Positions 18,843 to 31,891 of a stretch of 64,000 nucleotides of DNA are shown piece by piece (the first letter of the stretch is position 1; each line of letters begins with the position of its first letter). The notes beneath the pieces are model-generated. The model saw only the letters and a program-made list of their open reading frames with translations. It made no database searches and was not told the origin of the DNA. The stretch lies in NCBI GenBank assembly GCA_009996615.1, contig JAACZU010000017.1:1-64000 (forward strand), read 5' to 3'. The stretch is from Rhodanobacteraceae bacterium (lineage in GTDB: Bacteria > Pseudomonadota > Gammaproteobacteria > Xanthomonadales > Rhodanobacteraceae). Made by a program: the position numbers and the translations under genes.

Positions 18843-19265
18843 TCAGTGCTTGAGCGCGCGGCGCAGCTTTTCCAGCGCCTGCAACTGGGCCAGCGCCTGC
18901 GCGAGCTGCGCCTGCGCCTGCGCGACCTCGAGCGCGTCGGTGCGGTTGGCCAGCGCGCGCTCGGCCTCTTCCTTGGCGCTCTTCGCGGCGGCCTCGTCGA
19001 GGTCCTTGGCGCGGATCGCGGTGTCGGCGAGCACGGTCACCACCTGCGGCTGCACTTCGAGGATGCCGCCGGAGACGTAGAAGAACTGCTCCTCGCCGTT
19101 CTCCAGGTGCACGCGCACCTGGCCGGGCTTGAGGCGCGTGATCAGCGGCGCGTGGCGCGGCGCGATGCCGAGCTCACCCATCTCGCCGGTCGCGATGACC
19201 ATCGTCGCATGGCCCTGGAAGATCTCTTCCTCGGCACTGACGATGTCGCAGCGGATTGTGCTCAT
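18843..19265 (-). CDS. atpC: ATP synthase F1 subunit epsilon
   Basis: The 140-residue epsilon subunit of the F1 rotor stalk, which modulates ATP hydrolysis. It begins [18 protein letters not shown] with the N-terminal beta-sandwich (1-85, including [14 protein letters not shown]) and ends with an Ala/Gln/Leu-rich helical hairpin (about 88-138). It is the last gene of the operon. The 129-bp gap to atpD holds a palindromic repeat. Confidence 0.96.
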   Translation of the reverse strand: MSTIRCDIVSAEEEIFQGHATMVIATGEMGELGIAPRHAPLITRLKPGQVRVHLENGEEQFFYVSGGILEVQPQVVTVLADTAIRAKDLDEAAAKSAKEEAERALANRTDALEVAQAQAQLAQALAQLQALEKLRRALKH

Positions 19266-19289
19266 GTCTCTCTCACTTCGTTCGTTCGA

Positions 19290-19389
19290 CGGGGATTGGT
19301 GATTCGGGATTCGGGATTCGGAAAAGCGGGGTATCGCAAGATCGAACCAGCCTGCTTTGCCGAATCACCAATCACCAATCCCGAATCAC
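19290..19389. repeat. GGGATTC-type palindrome in the atpC-atpD gap
   Basis: Arms at 19290-19321 and 19361-19389 are built from GGGATTC/GGTGATTC words in inverted orientation with a 39-bp centre. The transcript of this gap could fold into a long hairpin. Confidence 0.8.
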
Positions 19390-19394
19390 GGCTG

Positions 19395-20949
<1,555 letters not shown>

Positions 20950-20953
20950 CCGT

Positions 20954-21817
20954 TCAGACCGCCGCCGCGCCGCCTACGATTTCCGAAATTTCCTGCGTGA
21001 TCGCGGCCTGGCGCGCCTTGTTGTAGACCAGCGTCAGCGAACCGATCGCCTTGGTCGCGTTGTCCGAGGCGCTCTTCATCGCGACCATGCGCGCTGCGTG
21101 CTCGCTGGCGAGGTTCTCGAGCGCGGCCTGGTAGACCAGCGACTCGATGTAGCGCGTCAGCACGTGGTCGAGCACGGTCTCCGCGTCAGGCTCGTAGATG
21201 TAGTCCCAGTCGTGGCTGGTGACCAGCTCGTCCGACGGCGGCAGCGGCAGCAGCGCGGCGATGGTCGGACGCTGCGTCATCGTGTTGACGAAGTCGCTGT
21301 AGGCGAGGTCGAGGCGGTCGATGCGGCCTTCGGTGTAGGCATCGAGCATGACCTTGATCACGCCGATCAGCTGCGCGATCTGCGGCTTCTCGCCCAGGTG
21401 CGTGACGCTGCCGACCAGGTTGACCTTGAGGCGGCGGAAGAACTGCGTCGCCTTCTGGCCGATGCAGACCACGTCGACCTCGACGCCCTGCTCCTGCCAC
21501 GCGCGGACCTCGGCGAGCAGCTTGCGGAACAGGTTCGAGTTGAGGCCGCCGCACAGGCCGCGGTCGGTCGACACGACGACGTAGCCGACGCGCTTGACGG
21601 TCTCGCGCTCGACCAGGAACGGATGCTGGTACTCGACGTTGGCATGCGCGAGGTGGCCGATGACTTGGCGCATCGCGCGCGCGTACGGGCGCGAAGCCCG
21701 CATCAGGTCCTGCGCCTTGCGGATCTTCGAGGCCGAGACCATCTCGAGCGCGCGGGTCACCTTGCGGGTGTTCTGCACGCTCTTGATCTTGGTGCGGATT
21801 TCTCTTGCGCCTGCCAT
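20954..21817 (-). CDS. atpG: ATP synthase F1 subunit gamma
   Basis: The 287-residue central-stalk subunit that couples rotor rotation to catalysis. The N-terminal helix [20 protein letters not shown] and the C-terminal helix ending [14 protein letters not shown] are the conserved coiled-coil parts that enter the alpha-beta ring. [13 protein letters not shown] is the Rossmann-like core motif. Length matches E. coli AtpG. Confidence 0.97.
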   Translation of the reverse strand: MAGAREIRTKIKSVQNTRKVTRALEMVSASKIRKAQDLMRASRPYARAMRQVIGHLAHANVEYQHPFLVERETVKRVGYVVVSTDRGLCGGLNSNLFRKLLAEVRAWQEQGVEVDVVCIGQKATQFFRRLKVNLVGSVTHLGEKPQIAQLIGVIKVMLDAYTEGRIDRLDLAYSDFVNTMTQRPTIAALLPLPPSDELVTSHDWDYIYEPDAETVLDHVLTRYIESLVYQAALENLASEHAARMVAMKSASDNATKAIGSLTLVYNKARQAAITQEISEIVGGAAAV

Positions 21818-21837
21818 TGCTTGCTCGCTTCGCTCGC

Positions 21838-21910
21838 GGGAATGGGGAGTGGGGAATCGGGAATCGGAGAGCCGCTCTTGCGATTCCCGATTCCCTATTC
21901 TCGATTCCCG
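21838..21910. repeat. GGGAATC-type palindrome in the atpG-atpA gap
   Basis: Arms at 21838-21868 and 21881-21910 are inverted copies of GGGAATGGGGAGTGGGGAAT-like words with only 12 bp between them; the right arm ends just before the atpA stop. Confidence 0.82.
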
Positions 21911-21913
21911 GCC

Positions 21914-23461
<1,548 letters not shown>

Positions 23462-23506
23462 GGTCGTGGTTCCTGCTCGTGCATCCGCGGATGCAACGTG
23501 GGTCCA

Positions 23507-23585
23507 AGGGGTCGAAAGTGAAAAGTCGAAATTCAACGCCCGCTCGGCTCGGGTCCCGCGCCGGTTGAGCTTCGACTTTTGACCT
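23507..23585. repeat. Imperfect palindrome in the atpA-atpH gap
   Basis: A left arm with GTGAAAAGTCGAAATTCAAC and a right arm with GTTGAGCTTCGACTTTTGAC form a long imperfect hairpin around a GC-rich centre. The architecture matches the GGGAATC palindromes elsewhere in the operon, but the words differ. Confidence 0.7.
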
Positions 23586-23643
23586 CCGACGTCGTTTCCA
23601 GACAGGTCCCGCCGCCCTTGCGGGCGGCGGGACCGGATTCCAG

Positions 23644-24177
23644 TCAGTTCGCCAGCGCCTGCTGCATGCGTGCCAGACGGCCGCGGACCGAGCCATCGAT
23701 GACGACGTCGCCGGCGTCGATGACGACGCCGCCGAGCACGCCCTCGTCGATCGACTGCTCGATCTCGATGTCACGGCCGAAGCGGCGCTTCAGGGCGTCC
23801 TTCAGCCGGCCGGCCTCGGCCGCGTCGATCGGCGTCGCCGACCGCAGCCTGACCTTGAGCACGCGCTCCGCCTCGTGCTTGAGCTCCTCGAACAACGCGC
23901 CGATCTCCGGCAACACCGGAAGGCGGCGGTTCTCGGCCAGCACGCGCACGAAGCCGGAAAACGCCGAGTCGCCCGCCTCGCCCTCGGGCGTGACGAGCGC
24001 GGCGAGGTCCTTCGTGGCCACGCGCGGGTCGCCGAACAGCGCGACGACACGCGGGTCGGCCGCGACCTGGGCAGCGAAGGCGAGCTTGCCGGCCCAGTCG
24101 CCGAGCGCGTTGTTCGAACGTGCCAGCTCGAACGCGGCGCGCGCGTACGGACGGGCAAGGGTCAATGCGCTGGACAT
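23644..24177 (-). CDS. atpH: ATP synthase F1 subunit delta
   Basis: The 177-residue delta subunit that joins the peripheral stalk to the top of F1. It has the N-terminal [13 protein letters not shown] motif and the C-terminal [20 protein letters not shown] segment. It starts 1 bp after the stop of atpF. Confidence 0.97.
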   Translation of the reverse strand: MSSALTLARPYARAAFELARSNNALGDWAGKLAFAAQVAADPRVVALFGDPRVATKDLAALVTPEGEAGDSAFSGFVRVLAENRRLPVLPEIGALFEELKHEAERVLKVRLRSATPIDAAEAGRLKDALKRRFGRDIEIEQSIDEGVLGGVVIDAGDVVIDGSVRGRLARMQQALAN

Positions 24178-24178
24178 G

Positions 24179-24649
24179 TCAGATCTCGGCGGCGAGCTGG
24201 TCGATCAGGGCCTTGTGCGCGTTCGCGTCGATCTCGCGCTTGAGGATCTTTTCGGCGCCGGCGACCGCAAGAGCGGCAACCTTGGCGCGCAGTTCCTCGC
24301 GAGCCCGGTGGGCTTGCGCTTCGATGTCGGCGGCCGCGATGGCCTTCTGCTTCATCGCCTCGACGATCGCATCCTGGCGGGCCTTGTCCACGATCTGGAC
24401 CGCCTGCTGGCTGGCCCGCTCGATGATGACGGCCGCTTCGGCACGGGCCTTCTTGATCTCCGCGGCCACGCGCGCGTCGGCATCGGCAAGCTCCTTGCGC
24501 GCTTGCTCCGCCTGCGACAGGCCTTCGGCGATTTTCTTCTGGCGTTCTTCGATCGCCGCATTCAGCGGCGGCCAGATGAACTTCATCGTGAACCAGACGA
24601 GGATCGCGAAGGAGAGCATCTGGCCGAAGAAGGTCATGTTGAGATTCAT
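24179..24649 (-). CDS. atpF: ATP synthase Fo subunit b
   Basis: The 156-residue peripheral-stalk subunit. One N-terminal transmembrane helix (about 5-27, MLSFAILVWFTMKFIWPPL) is followed by a long charged Ala/Glu/Lys-rich helix that dimerises along the side of F1. The length equals that of E. coli AtpF (156 residues). Confidence 0.97.
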   Translation of the reverse strand: MNLNMTFFGQMLSFAILVWFTMKFIWPPLNAAIEERQKKIAEGLSQAEQARKELADADARVAAEIKKARAEAAVIIERASQQAVQIVDKARQDAIVEAMKQKAIAAADIEAQAHRAREELRAKVAALAVAGAEKILKREIDANAHKALIDQLAAEI

Positions 24650-24720
24650 GACGGGTCCTCGACGTGATTCGATTGGCGGGCCGTGCCGTCAGCCGGCGCG
24701 GCCCGGATGCCCTGGGGCGA

Positions 24721-24999
<279 letters not shown>

Positions 25000-25044
25000 C
25001 TATGAGTCAGAAGTTGAAAGGGAGGGGGTTCGTGACGACGTGGA

Positions 25045-26272
<1,228 letters not shown>

Positions 26273-26324
26273 GACGCGGGCCCGGCGGCTCCCTGCCGGC
26301 GTCCCAAGTCTCAAAAGGCATTCA

Positions 26325-26352
26325 AGTTTATCAGGCTATGACGCGGCTGCAA
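26325..26352 (-). promoter_or_regulatory. Candidate promoter of the atp operon
   Basis: On the minus strand TTGCAG (26347-26352) and TAAACT (26325-26330) are 16 bp apart, with TGA forming an extended -10. It lies about 50 bp upstream of atpI in a locally AT-rich patch. Confidence 0.4.
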
Positions 26353-26475
26353 ATCCACGCCGGTCGCGAGTCGCCTCGCGCCCGGCGCCTTGCGGCTCCA
26401 GCGGGTCCGCCGCGGCGCGGCACGGTGTCGCACCCCGCGGCCAGTCCCGCTCGCGGCCATCCGGAAGGCCGGCCA

Positions 26476-26502
26476 TAAAAAAAGGCCGGAATACTCCGGC
26501 CT
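26476..26502 (-). terminator. Rho-independent terminator after the phasin gene
   Basis: An 8-bp perfect stem (AGGCCGGA 26483-26490 with TCCGGCCT 26495-26502) and 4-nt loop is followed on the minus strand by seven T. It is 45 bp after the phasin stop. Confidence 0.9.
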
Positions 26503-26547
26503 CGAACGGGCGCAGCCGCGAGGGGACGCGGCTGCGCCGAGGGGATT

Positions 26548-26943
26548 TCAGCGCGCGGCGCCGGCCTTCTTGGCCGCGGCATTGACCGACTTGGTCAGCG
26601 TCTCGCTGGCGGTCTCGAACGAGCCCTTGGCCAGCGCACCGATCGCCTCGCTGGTCTTGAGCGAAACGCCGAACACTTCCTGGCTGTTAGCGTAGAGCTT
26701 CTCGGCGCTTTCCTTGGCGAGCTGCGCAGCCTTGGCGGAGATCGCCTTGGCGCTCTCGAAGTCACGCACCTCGGCGGCCTCGGACCAGAACTCGACCGAC
26801 GCCTTGACGCGGTCCTCGAACGCCTTGAGATTCAGCTCGGTGATGCGCTCGAAACCGGACAGCGCCAGACCCTGCGCCTTCACGAAGGCATCGGCGTAGC
26901 TCTTGCCGAGCGCCAGCGACTGGGTGTTCATCTGCTCGAACAT
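26548..26943 (-). CDS. Phasin family protein
   Basis: A 131-residue helical protein of the phasin family (PF09361), which coats polyhydroxyalkanoate granules and may act as a chaperone. It starts MFEQMNTQSLALGKSYADAF and has the typical central FEDRVKASVEFWSEAAEVRD. The C-terminus is Ala/Lys-rich. GAGGT before the ATG at 26943 supports the start. It has its own terminator and a plausible promoter. No PHA synthase gene is in the window. Confidence 0.88.
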   Translation of the reverse strand: MFEQMNTQSLALGKSYADAFVKAQGLALSGFERITELNLKAFEDRVKASVEFWSEAAEVRDFESAKAISAKAAQLAKESAEKLYANSQEVFGVSLKTSEAIGALAKGSFETASETLTKSVNAAAKKAGAAR

Positions 26944-26980
26944 GATCGATACCTCACGGGTATTGGGGGGATGTGCGAGC

Positions 26981-27009
26981 ATCCTAGCAGGCTATTTGCT
27001 GCGACGCAA
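26981..27009 (-). promoter_or_regulatory. Candidate phasin promoter
   Basis: On the minus strand TTGCGT (27004-27009) and TAGGAT (26981-26986) are 17 bp apart, with a TGC extended -10. It is about 38 bp upstream of the phasin ATG. Confidence 0.45.
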
Positions 27010-27011
27010 CA

Positions 27012-27080
27012 TGATTAAGCAAATGCAACCTGCGCGACAGTCATCAGCTTCGCACTTTACATGCTTAATCAAGCATTTGC
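27012..27080. promoter_or_regulatory. AT-rich swapped-palindrome region upstream of phasin
   Basis: TGATTAAGCA (27012-27021) pairs with TGCTTAATCA (27062-27071), and GCAAATGC (27019-27026) pairs with GCATTTGC (27073-27080). The two motif pairs lie in the same order on both sides, so two half-sites repeat in inverted form. It lies just upstream of the phasin promoter and may be an operator. Confidence 0.4.
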
Positions 27081-27168
27081 GTCAACGCACGCCGTTTGAC
27101 GCGGCGTAGCAAAATCGCGTCCTCGGGCGTCGCGCGCAGGGCTACGTAGGTGCGGCAGGCCGCTCGGC

Positions 27169-27531
27169 CTACGCCTCGCCGCCGTCGTAGCTGCAGGCCG
27201 AGGTGCAGGTCTCGCGCACGACGACGCGCGCCAGCAATGGCAGGCGCGGCTTGAGTTCGGCCCAGATCCAGCGCGCGAGGTTCTCGCTGGTCGGGTTCTC
27301 CAGCCCCGGCACCTCGTTGAGGTAGTGGTGGTCGAGCCGCTCGAACACGGGCGCGAACGCAACCTTGATGTCGGCGAAGTCCATGACCCAGCCGAGCTGC
27401 GGATCGAGCGGCCCGCGCACGTGCACCTCGACAATGAACGAGTGGCCATGCAGGCGCGCGCACTTGTGCCCGGCCGGCACGTTGGGCAGGCGGTGGGCGG
27501 CCTCGATGTGGAAGGTCTTCGAAATTTCCAT
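27169..27531 (-). CDS. queD: 6-carboxy-tetrahydropterin synthase
   Basis: A 120-residue T-fold enzyme converting dihydroneopterin triphosphate to 6-carboxy-5,6,7,8-tetrahydropterin for queuosine synthesis. Zinc ligands are seen in IEAAHRLP and in the HGH of CARLHGHSF, and the catalytic Cys is in [25 protein letters not shown] is also conserved. The ATG at 27531 gives the usual length; longer in-frame extension is unsupported. Confidence 0.94.
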   Translation of the reverse strand: MEISKTFHIEAAHRLPNVPAGHKCARLHGHSFIVEVHVRGPLDPQLGWVMDFADIKVAFAPVFERLDHHYLNEVPGLENPTSENLARWIWAELKPRLPLLARVVVRETCTSACSYDGGEA

Positions 27532-27724
27532 GCGGGAGATTTTACTGCACGCGGGCGCCGCGAATCGGCCGGGTCGCGGGCAGACGCCGGCACGGGCCTC
27601 CCGCCGTGGAGCGCGTGAGGCGGAAGCGACCATGCCTTTCGACACATAGCCGGGGCCGCCGGCTTCGGACAAAGTCGGGCGCCACGCACGCGTTGCGCAC
27701 CCGCACCGAAATCCGGAGTCGACC

Positions 27725-29359
27725 ATGGACAGACGTGATTTTCTCAAGCTCACCGGCGCCGGCCTTGGCGCCCTGGTGATTCCCGCGTTCTACGGCCGCG
27801 CGATCGCAGCCGAGGCCCTGCTCACGAAGATCGACGTGGCGACCAAGAAGCGCCTCGCCGACGTCGCGCTGGGCGCCGCCCGGTCCGGCGGCGCGACTTA
27901 CTGCGACGTGCGCATCGGCCGCTACCTGCGCCAGTTCCTGGTGACGCGCGAGGACAAGGTGCAGAACGTGGTCAACACCGAATCGAGCGGCGTCGGCATC
28001 CGCGTGATCGCCAACGGCGCGTGGGGCTTTGCCGCGAGCAGCGACATGAGCACCGACGCGGTCGCCAAGGCGGCACGCCAGGCCGTCGCGATCGCCAAGG
28101 CCAACGCGCGCCTGCAGGCCAAGCCGGTGCAGCTTGCGCCGGTCAAGGGCGTGGGCGAGGTCAGCTGGGCGACGCCGATCGTGAAGAACGCGATGGAAGT
28201 GCCGATCAAGGACAAGGTCGACCTGCTACTCGGCGTCAACGCCGCCGCGATGCAGGCCGGCGCGAGCTTCGTCAACTCGACCCTGTTCCTGGTCAACGAG
28301 CAGAAGTACTTCGCCTCGACCGACGGCTCCTACATCGACCAGGACGTGCACCGCATCTGGGCGCCGATGCAGGTCACCGCGGTCGACAAGACCAGCGGCA
28401 AGTTCCGCACCCGCGACGGCCTGTCCTCGCCGCGCGGCCTGGGCTTCGAGTACCTCGACGCCAAGCCGGCCGACCGCGTCGAGCTGCCCGGCGGCGCGGT
28501 CGTCTACCGCGACTCCTACGACATGAAGGCCGACGCGATCGCGGCGGCGAAGCAGGCGAAGGAAAAGCTGTCCGCGCCGTCGGTCAAGCCGGGCAAGTAC
28601 GACCTCGCGCTCGATCCGTCGCACACCTGGCTGACCATCCACGAGTCGGTCGGCCATCCGCTCGAGCTCGACCGCGTGCTCGGCTACGAGGCGAACTACG
28701 CTGGCACCAGCTTCGCCACGCTCGACAAGTGGAAGGACAAGTTCAAGTACGGCAGCGACCAGGTCACGATCTTCGCAGACAAGACCCAGCCGGGCACGCT
28801 CGGCGCGGTCGCCTACGACGACGAGGGCGTCAAGACGCAGCGCTGGGACCTGATCAAGGACGGCGTGCTGGTCAACTACCAGGCGATCCGCGACCAAGCG
28901 CACATCCTCGGCCTGAAGGAATCGCAGGGCTGCTGCTACGCCGACTCGTGGTCGAGCGTGCAGTTCCAGCGCATGGCCAACGTCTCGCTCGCGCCGGGCA
29001 AGGCCAGGCTGTCGCCGGCCGAGATGATCAAGGGCATCGAGAACGGCATCTACATCATCGGCAACGGCTCGTTCTCGATCGACCAGCAGCGCTACAACGC
29101 GCAGTTCGGCGGCCAGTTGTTCTATGAGATCAAGAATGGCGAGGTGACCAGGCAGATCGAGGACGTCGCCTACCAGATCCGCACGCCGGAGTTCTGGAAC
29201 GCCTGCGTGGCGGTGTGCGACGAAAGCGACTACCGCTTCGGCGGCTCGTTCTTCGACGGCAAGGGCCAGCCCGGCCAGGTCTCGGCCGTGTCGCACGGCT
29301 CGGCCACCGCGCGCTTCAACGGCATCAACGTCATCAACACGGCGCGCAGCCTGGGATAG
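27725..29359 (+). CDS. Tat-exported TldD-like metalloprotease subunit
   Basis: A 544-residue TldD/PmbA-family protein. The N-terminus [20 protein letters not shown] is a Tat signal with the twin arginines RRDFLK and an Ala-rich cleavage region near 28. The catalytic motif is HESVGHPLE (HExxxH, near residue 310), followed by [11 protein letters not shown], which may hold the Cys ligand. Classic TldD is cytosolic and 480 residues long, so export is a notable difference. The next gene encodes the TldE-like partner, so a heterodimer is likely. The DUF4159 and MoxR genes follow. The substrate is unknown. Confidence 0.88.
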   Translation: MDRRDFLKLTGAGLGALVIPAFYGRAIAAEALLTKIDVATKKRLADVALGAARSGGATYCDVRIGRYLRQFLVTREDKVQNVVNTESSGVGIRVIANGAWGFAASSDMSTDAVAKAARQAVAIAKANARLQAKPVQLAPVKGVGEVSWATPIVKNAMEVPIKDKVDLLLGVNAAAMQAGASFVNSTLFLVNEQKYFASTDGSYIDQDVHRIWAPMQVTAVDKTSGKFRTRDGLSSPRGLGFEYLDAKPADRVELPGGAVVYRDSYDMKADAIAAAKQAKEKLSAPSVKPGKYDLALDPSHTWLTIHESVGHPLELDRVLGYEANYAGTSFATLDKWKDKFKYGSDQVTIFADKTQPGTLGAVAYDDEGVKTQRWDLIKDGVLVNYQAIRDQAHILGLKESQGCCYADSWSSVQFQRMANVSLAPGKARLSPAEMIKGIENGIYIIGNGSFSIDQQRYNAQFGGQLFYEIKNGEVTRQIEDVAYQIRTPEFWNACVAVCDESDYRFGGSFFDGKGQPGQVSAVSHGSATARFNGINVINTARSLG

Positions 29360-29361
29360 AG

Positions 29362-29392
29362 CGGGGATTGGGGATTCGGGATTCGGGATTCG
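29362..29392. repeat. Half-element of the GGGATTC repeat
   Basis: Three to four copies of GGGATTC/GGGATTG words lie between the TldD-like and TldE-like genes; the inverted second arm is missing. Confidence 0.8.
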
Positions 29393-29447
29393 CAAGAGCG
29401 CGCTCGTGCGCGGCCGGCGAAATCGCATCAGGGTTTGGAGGACACAA

Positions 29448-30782
29448 ATGAGCATCTACACCGAAGAACAAGCCAGGGCCATCCTCGACAAGGTCATCAA
29501 GCTGTCGAAGGCCGACCAGTGCAGCGCGAGCCTGAACGGGTCGAGCGGCGGCAACATCCGCTATGCGCTCAACAGCGTGTCCACCAGCGGCCACGTCAGC
29601 GACGCCAGCCTCGCGGTCGAGGTCGCGTTCGGCAAGCGCGTCGGCACCGCCACGATCAACCAGTTCGACGATGCCTCGCTCGAAGCGGTCGTGCGCCGTG
29701 CCGAGGAGCTGGCCCGGCTCGCGCCGGAGAACCCCGAGTTCGTGCCGGCGATCGACAAGCAGGCCTACAAGGCGAGCGGCACGTTCCACGACAAGACCGC
29801 CAAGGTCACGCCGGAGTATCGCGCCGCGGTCGCCGCGGCCTGCATCGAGCCGTGCCGCAAGGACAAGCTGGTCGCCGCCGGCTTCTTCAGCGACACGCAC
29901 AACTTCGACGCGATCGCCAACAGCAAGGGCAACTTCGGCTACCAGCAGAGCAGCTGGATGGACTTCACCTGCACCGTGCGCACCGACGACGGCAAGGGTT
30001 CGGGCTGGGTCGCGCGCAACCTCGGCGACGTGGCGAAGTTCGACGCGAAGAGCGACATCCAGACGGCCATCCAGAAGGCCAAGGGCTCGGTCGACGCGAA
30101 GGCGCTGGAGCCGGGCAAGTACACCGTGATCATGGAGCCGGCCGCGACCGCCGGGCTGATCTCGTTCATGATGTTCGGCTTCGACGCGCGCCGCGCCGAC
30201 GAGGGCCGCAGCTTCCTGTCGAAGAAGGGCGGCGGCAACAAGCTCGGCGAGAAACTGTTCGACGAGCGCGTGTCGATCCATGCCGACCCGTGGGACGCCG
30301 ACGCCGCCGTGCTGCCGTGGGACAACGAGGGCCTCGCGCGCGAGCGCACGCCGATCGTGACCAAGGGCAGGATCGACTACCTGCACTATTCGCGCTACTG
30401 GGCGCACAAGCAGGGCAAGAAGGCGATCGGCCAGCCGGGCAACCTGATCATGCTCGGCGGCGACAAGTCGACGATGGACCTGGTCAAGGGCACCAAGAAG
30501 GGCATCCTCGTCACGCGCACCTGGTACATCCGCATGGTCGACCCGCAGACCGTGCTGCTGACCGGCCTGACCCGCGACGGCACGTTCTACATCGAGAACG
30601 GCGAGATCAAGTACCCGATCAAGAACTTCCGCTTCAACGAGTCGCCGGCGATCATGCTCAACAACATCGAGGAGCTCGGCAAGCCGGTGCGCGTGGGCGA
30701 CGACGAGTCGCCGTTCGTGATGATGATCCCGCCGATGAAGATCCGCGACTTCACGTTCACGTCGCTGTCGGACGCGGTGTGA
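29448..30782 (+). CDS. TldE/PmbA-like protein
   Basis: A 444-residue partner of the preceding TldD-like protein, with the same fold but no HExxxH motif, as expected for the TldE subunit. The start ATG at 29448 follows GGAGG. No signal peptide is present, in contrast to its partner. Segments such as ALEPGKYTVIMEPAATAGLI and DPWDADAAVLPWDNEGL are typical of the family. If the two form a heterodimer, this subunit could be co-exported on the partner Tat signal. Confidence 0.85.
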   Translation: MSIYTEEQARAILDKVIKLSKADQCSASLNGSSGGNIRYALNSVSTSGHVSDASLAVEVAFGKRVGTATINQFDDASLEAVVRRAEELARLAPENPEFVPAIDKQAYKASGTFHDKTAKVTPEYRAAVAAACIEPCRKDKLVAAGFFSDTHNFDAIANSKGNFGYQQSSWMDFTCTVRTDDGKGSGWVARNLGDVAKFDAKSDIQTAIQKAKGSVDAKALEPGKYTVIMEPAATAGLISFMMFGFDARRADEGRSFLSKKGGGNKLGEKLFDERVSIHADPWDADAAVLPWDNEGLARERTPIVTKGRIDYLHYSRYWAHKQGKKAIGQPGNLIMLGGDKSTMDLVKGTKKGILVTRTWYIRMVDPQTVLLTGLTRDGTFYIENGEIKYPIKNFRFNESPAIMLNNIEELGKPVRVGDDESPFVMMIPPMKIRDFTFTSLSDAV

Positions 30783-30790
30783 CCGCCAGG

Positions 30791-30870
30791 AAAGAGTGAT
30801 GGGGCGAGGAGTGAGAAACGAGTGATGGTCTCGCGGCGAACTCGTTCCTCACTCCTCTCCACTCGTTTTT
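30791..30870. repeat. GAGTGAG-type imperfect palindrome
   Basis: A left arm of GAGTGATGGGGCGAGGAGTGAG words (30791-30822) and a right arm CTCGTTCCTCACTCCTCTCC (30841-30870) are inverted copies around an 18-bp centre, just before the DUF4159 start. Confidence 0.7.
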
Positions 30871-30874
30871 CCAA

Positions 30875-31603
30875 ATGACACGCGCCGAATTCCTCCGCCT
30901 GATGCTCGCCGGCGCGGCCGGCCTCGCGCTCGCACCGGTCGCGCGCGAGGCCTTCGCCAATCCCCAATCCCCAATCCCCAATCCCGGCTCCTTCGACTTC
31001 TGGTTCACCCGCCTGATGTACGAGTCGGGCGACTGGGACGTCGATGCGCGCATGCCGGCCAACCTGCTCGATGCGCTGATCCAGTACACCACGCTGCGCG
31101 TCGATCCGAAGGAACGCGTGCTGCCGCTGGCCGACCCGCGCATGCTGGCGCAGCCGTTCTGCTACCTGGCCGGACACAAGCTGGTCGAGTTCAGCCCGGA
31201 CGAACGGCGCAACTTCGAACGCTATGTGCGCAACGGCGGCTTCGTGCTGGTCGATGACTGCAACCACGACATCGACGGCCTGTTCGCCAAGTCCTTCGAA
31301 CGCGAGATGGCCGCGATCTTCGGCGACGACGCGCTGCGGAAATTGCCGAAGAGCCATCCGCTGTTCGATGCGTTCTTCAAGTTCGACGGCCCGCCCAACA
31401 CCGCGTTCGAACTCAACGGCTGGGGCGACGACCTTGTGCACGAGTACCTCAAGGGCATCGCGATCGACGACCGCCTCGGCGTGCTCTACAGCAACAAGGA
31501 CTACGGCTGCGAATGGGACTACGACTGGCGCAACAAGCGCTTCCTCGCCGAGGACAACACGAAGTTCGCGGTCAACATCGTGATCTATGCGCTGACGGCG
31601 TGA
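30875..31603 (+). CDS. Exported DUF4159-domain protein
   Basis: A 242-residue protein with a signal sequence TRAEFLRLMLAGAAGLALAP that resembles a Tat signal with one arginine lost. The mature domain has the DUF4159 features FTRLMYESGDWDVD, FVRNGGF-like YVRNGGFVLVDDCNHD and a C-terminal ERxxxD region ending NIVIYALTA. Residues 29-38, NPQSPIPNPG, are encoded by a dispersed intergenic repeat that lies inside the gene. DUF4159 proteins accompany MoxR and DUF58 genes; their role is unknown. Confidence 0.85.
   Translation: MTRAEFLRLMLAGAAGLALAPVAREAFANPQSPIPNPGSFDFWFTRLMYESGDWDVDARMPANLLDALIQYTTLRVDPKERVLPLADPRMLAQPFCYLAGHKLVEFSPDERRNFERYVRNGGFVLVDDCNHDIDGLFAKSFEREMAAIFGDDALRKLPKSHPLFDAFFKFDGPPNTAFELNGWGDDLVHEYLKGIAIDDRLGVLYSNKDYGCEWDYDWRNKRFLAEDNTKFAVNIVIYALTA
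30958..30986. repeat. Repeat half-element inside the DUF4159 gene
   Basis: Four copies of the word CCAATCC/CCCAATC, complementary to the GGGATTG arm of the dispersed family, are read in frame as NPQSPIPNPG. Confidence 0.85.
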
Positions 31604-31612
31604 GGGCGAAAG

Positions 31613-31880
31613 AAAAGATTCAAACAGCACAAAGAGCACACGGAGAAACAGCGGGCAGCCCGCTTGAAGCCCCTCTCCCACCGGGAGAGGGGTTGGGGAG
31701 AGGGTCCGGGCGAAGCGCGAACTGCCAAGCCCGGTTCACATCCGATGTCTCACTCTGTCCCGAACCCTCATCCGGCCCTTCAGGCCACCTTCTCCCGGAG
31801 GGAGAAGGGAAAGCCCGCCGAGCCGGCTCCTTTCTCCATGTGCTCTGTGTGCTCCGTGTTTCAGGCTTTTGATCTTCCCC
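31613..31880. repeat. Nested intergenic repeats upstream of moxR
   Basis: Outer inverted arms at about 31613-31655 and 31828-31878 share the word GAGCACACGGAGAAA and its complement. A different element (31670-31810) with CCCCTCTCCC...GGGAGAGGGGTTGGGG and CCCTCATCCG...CTTCTCCCGGAGGGAGAAGG sits between them, so one repeat has been inserted into another. No gene is supported in this 288-bp gap. Confidence 0.75.
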
Positions 31881-31891
31881 CAGGACAACGC

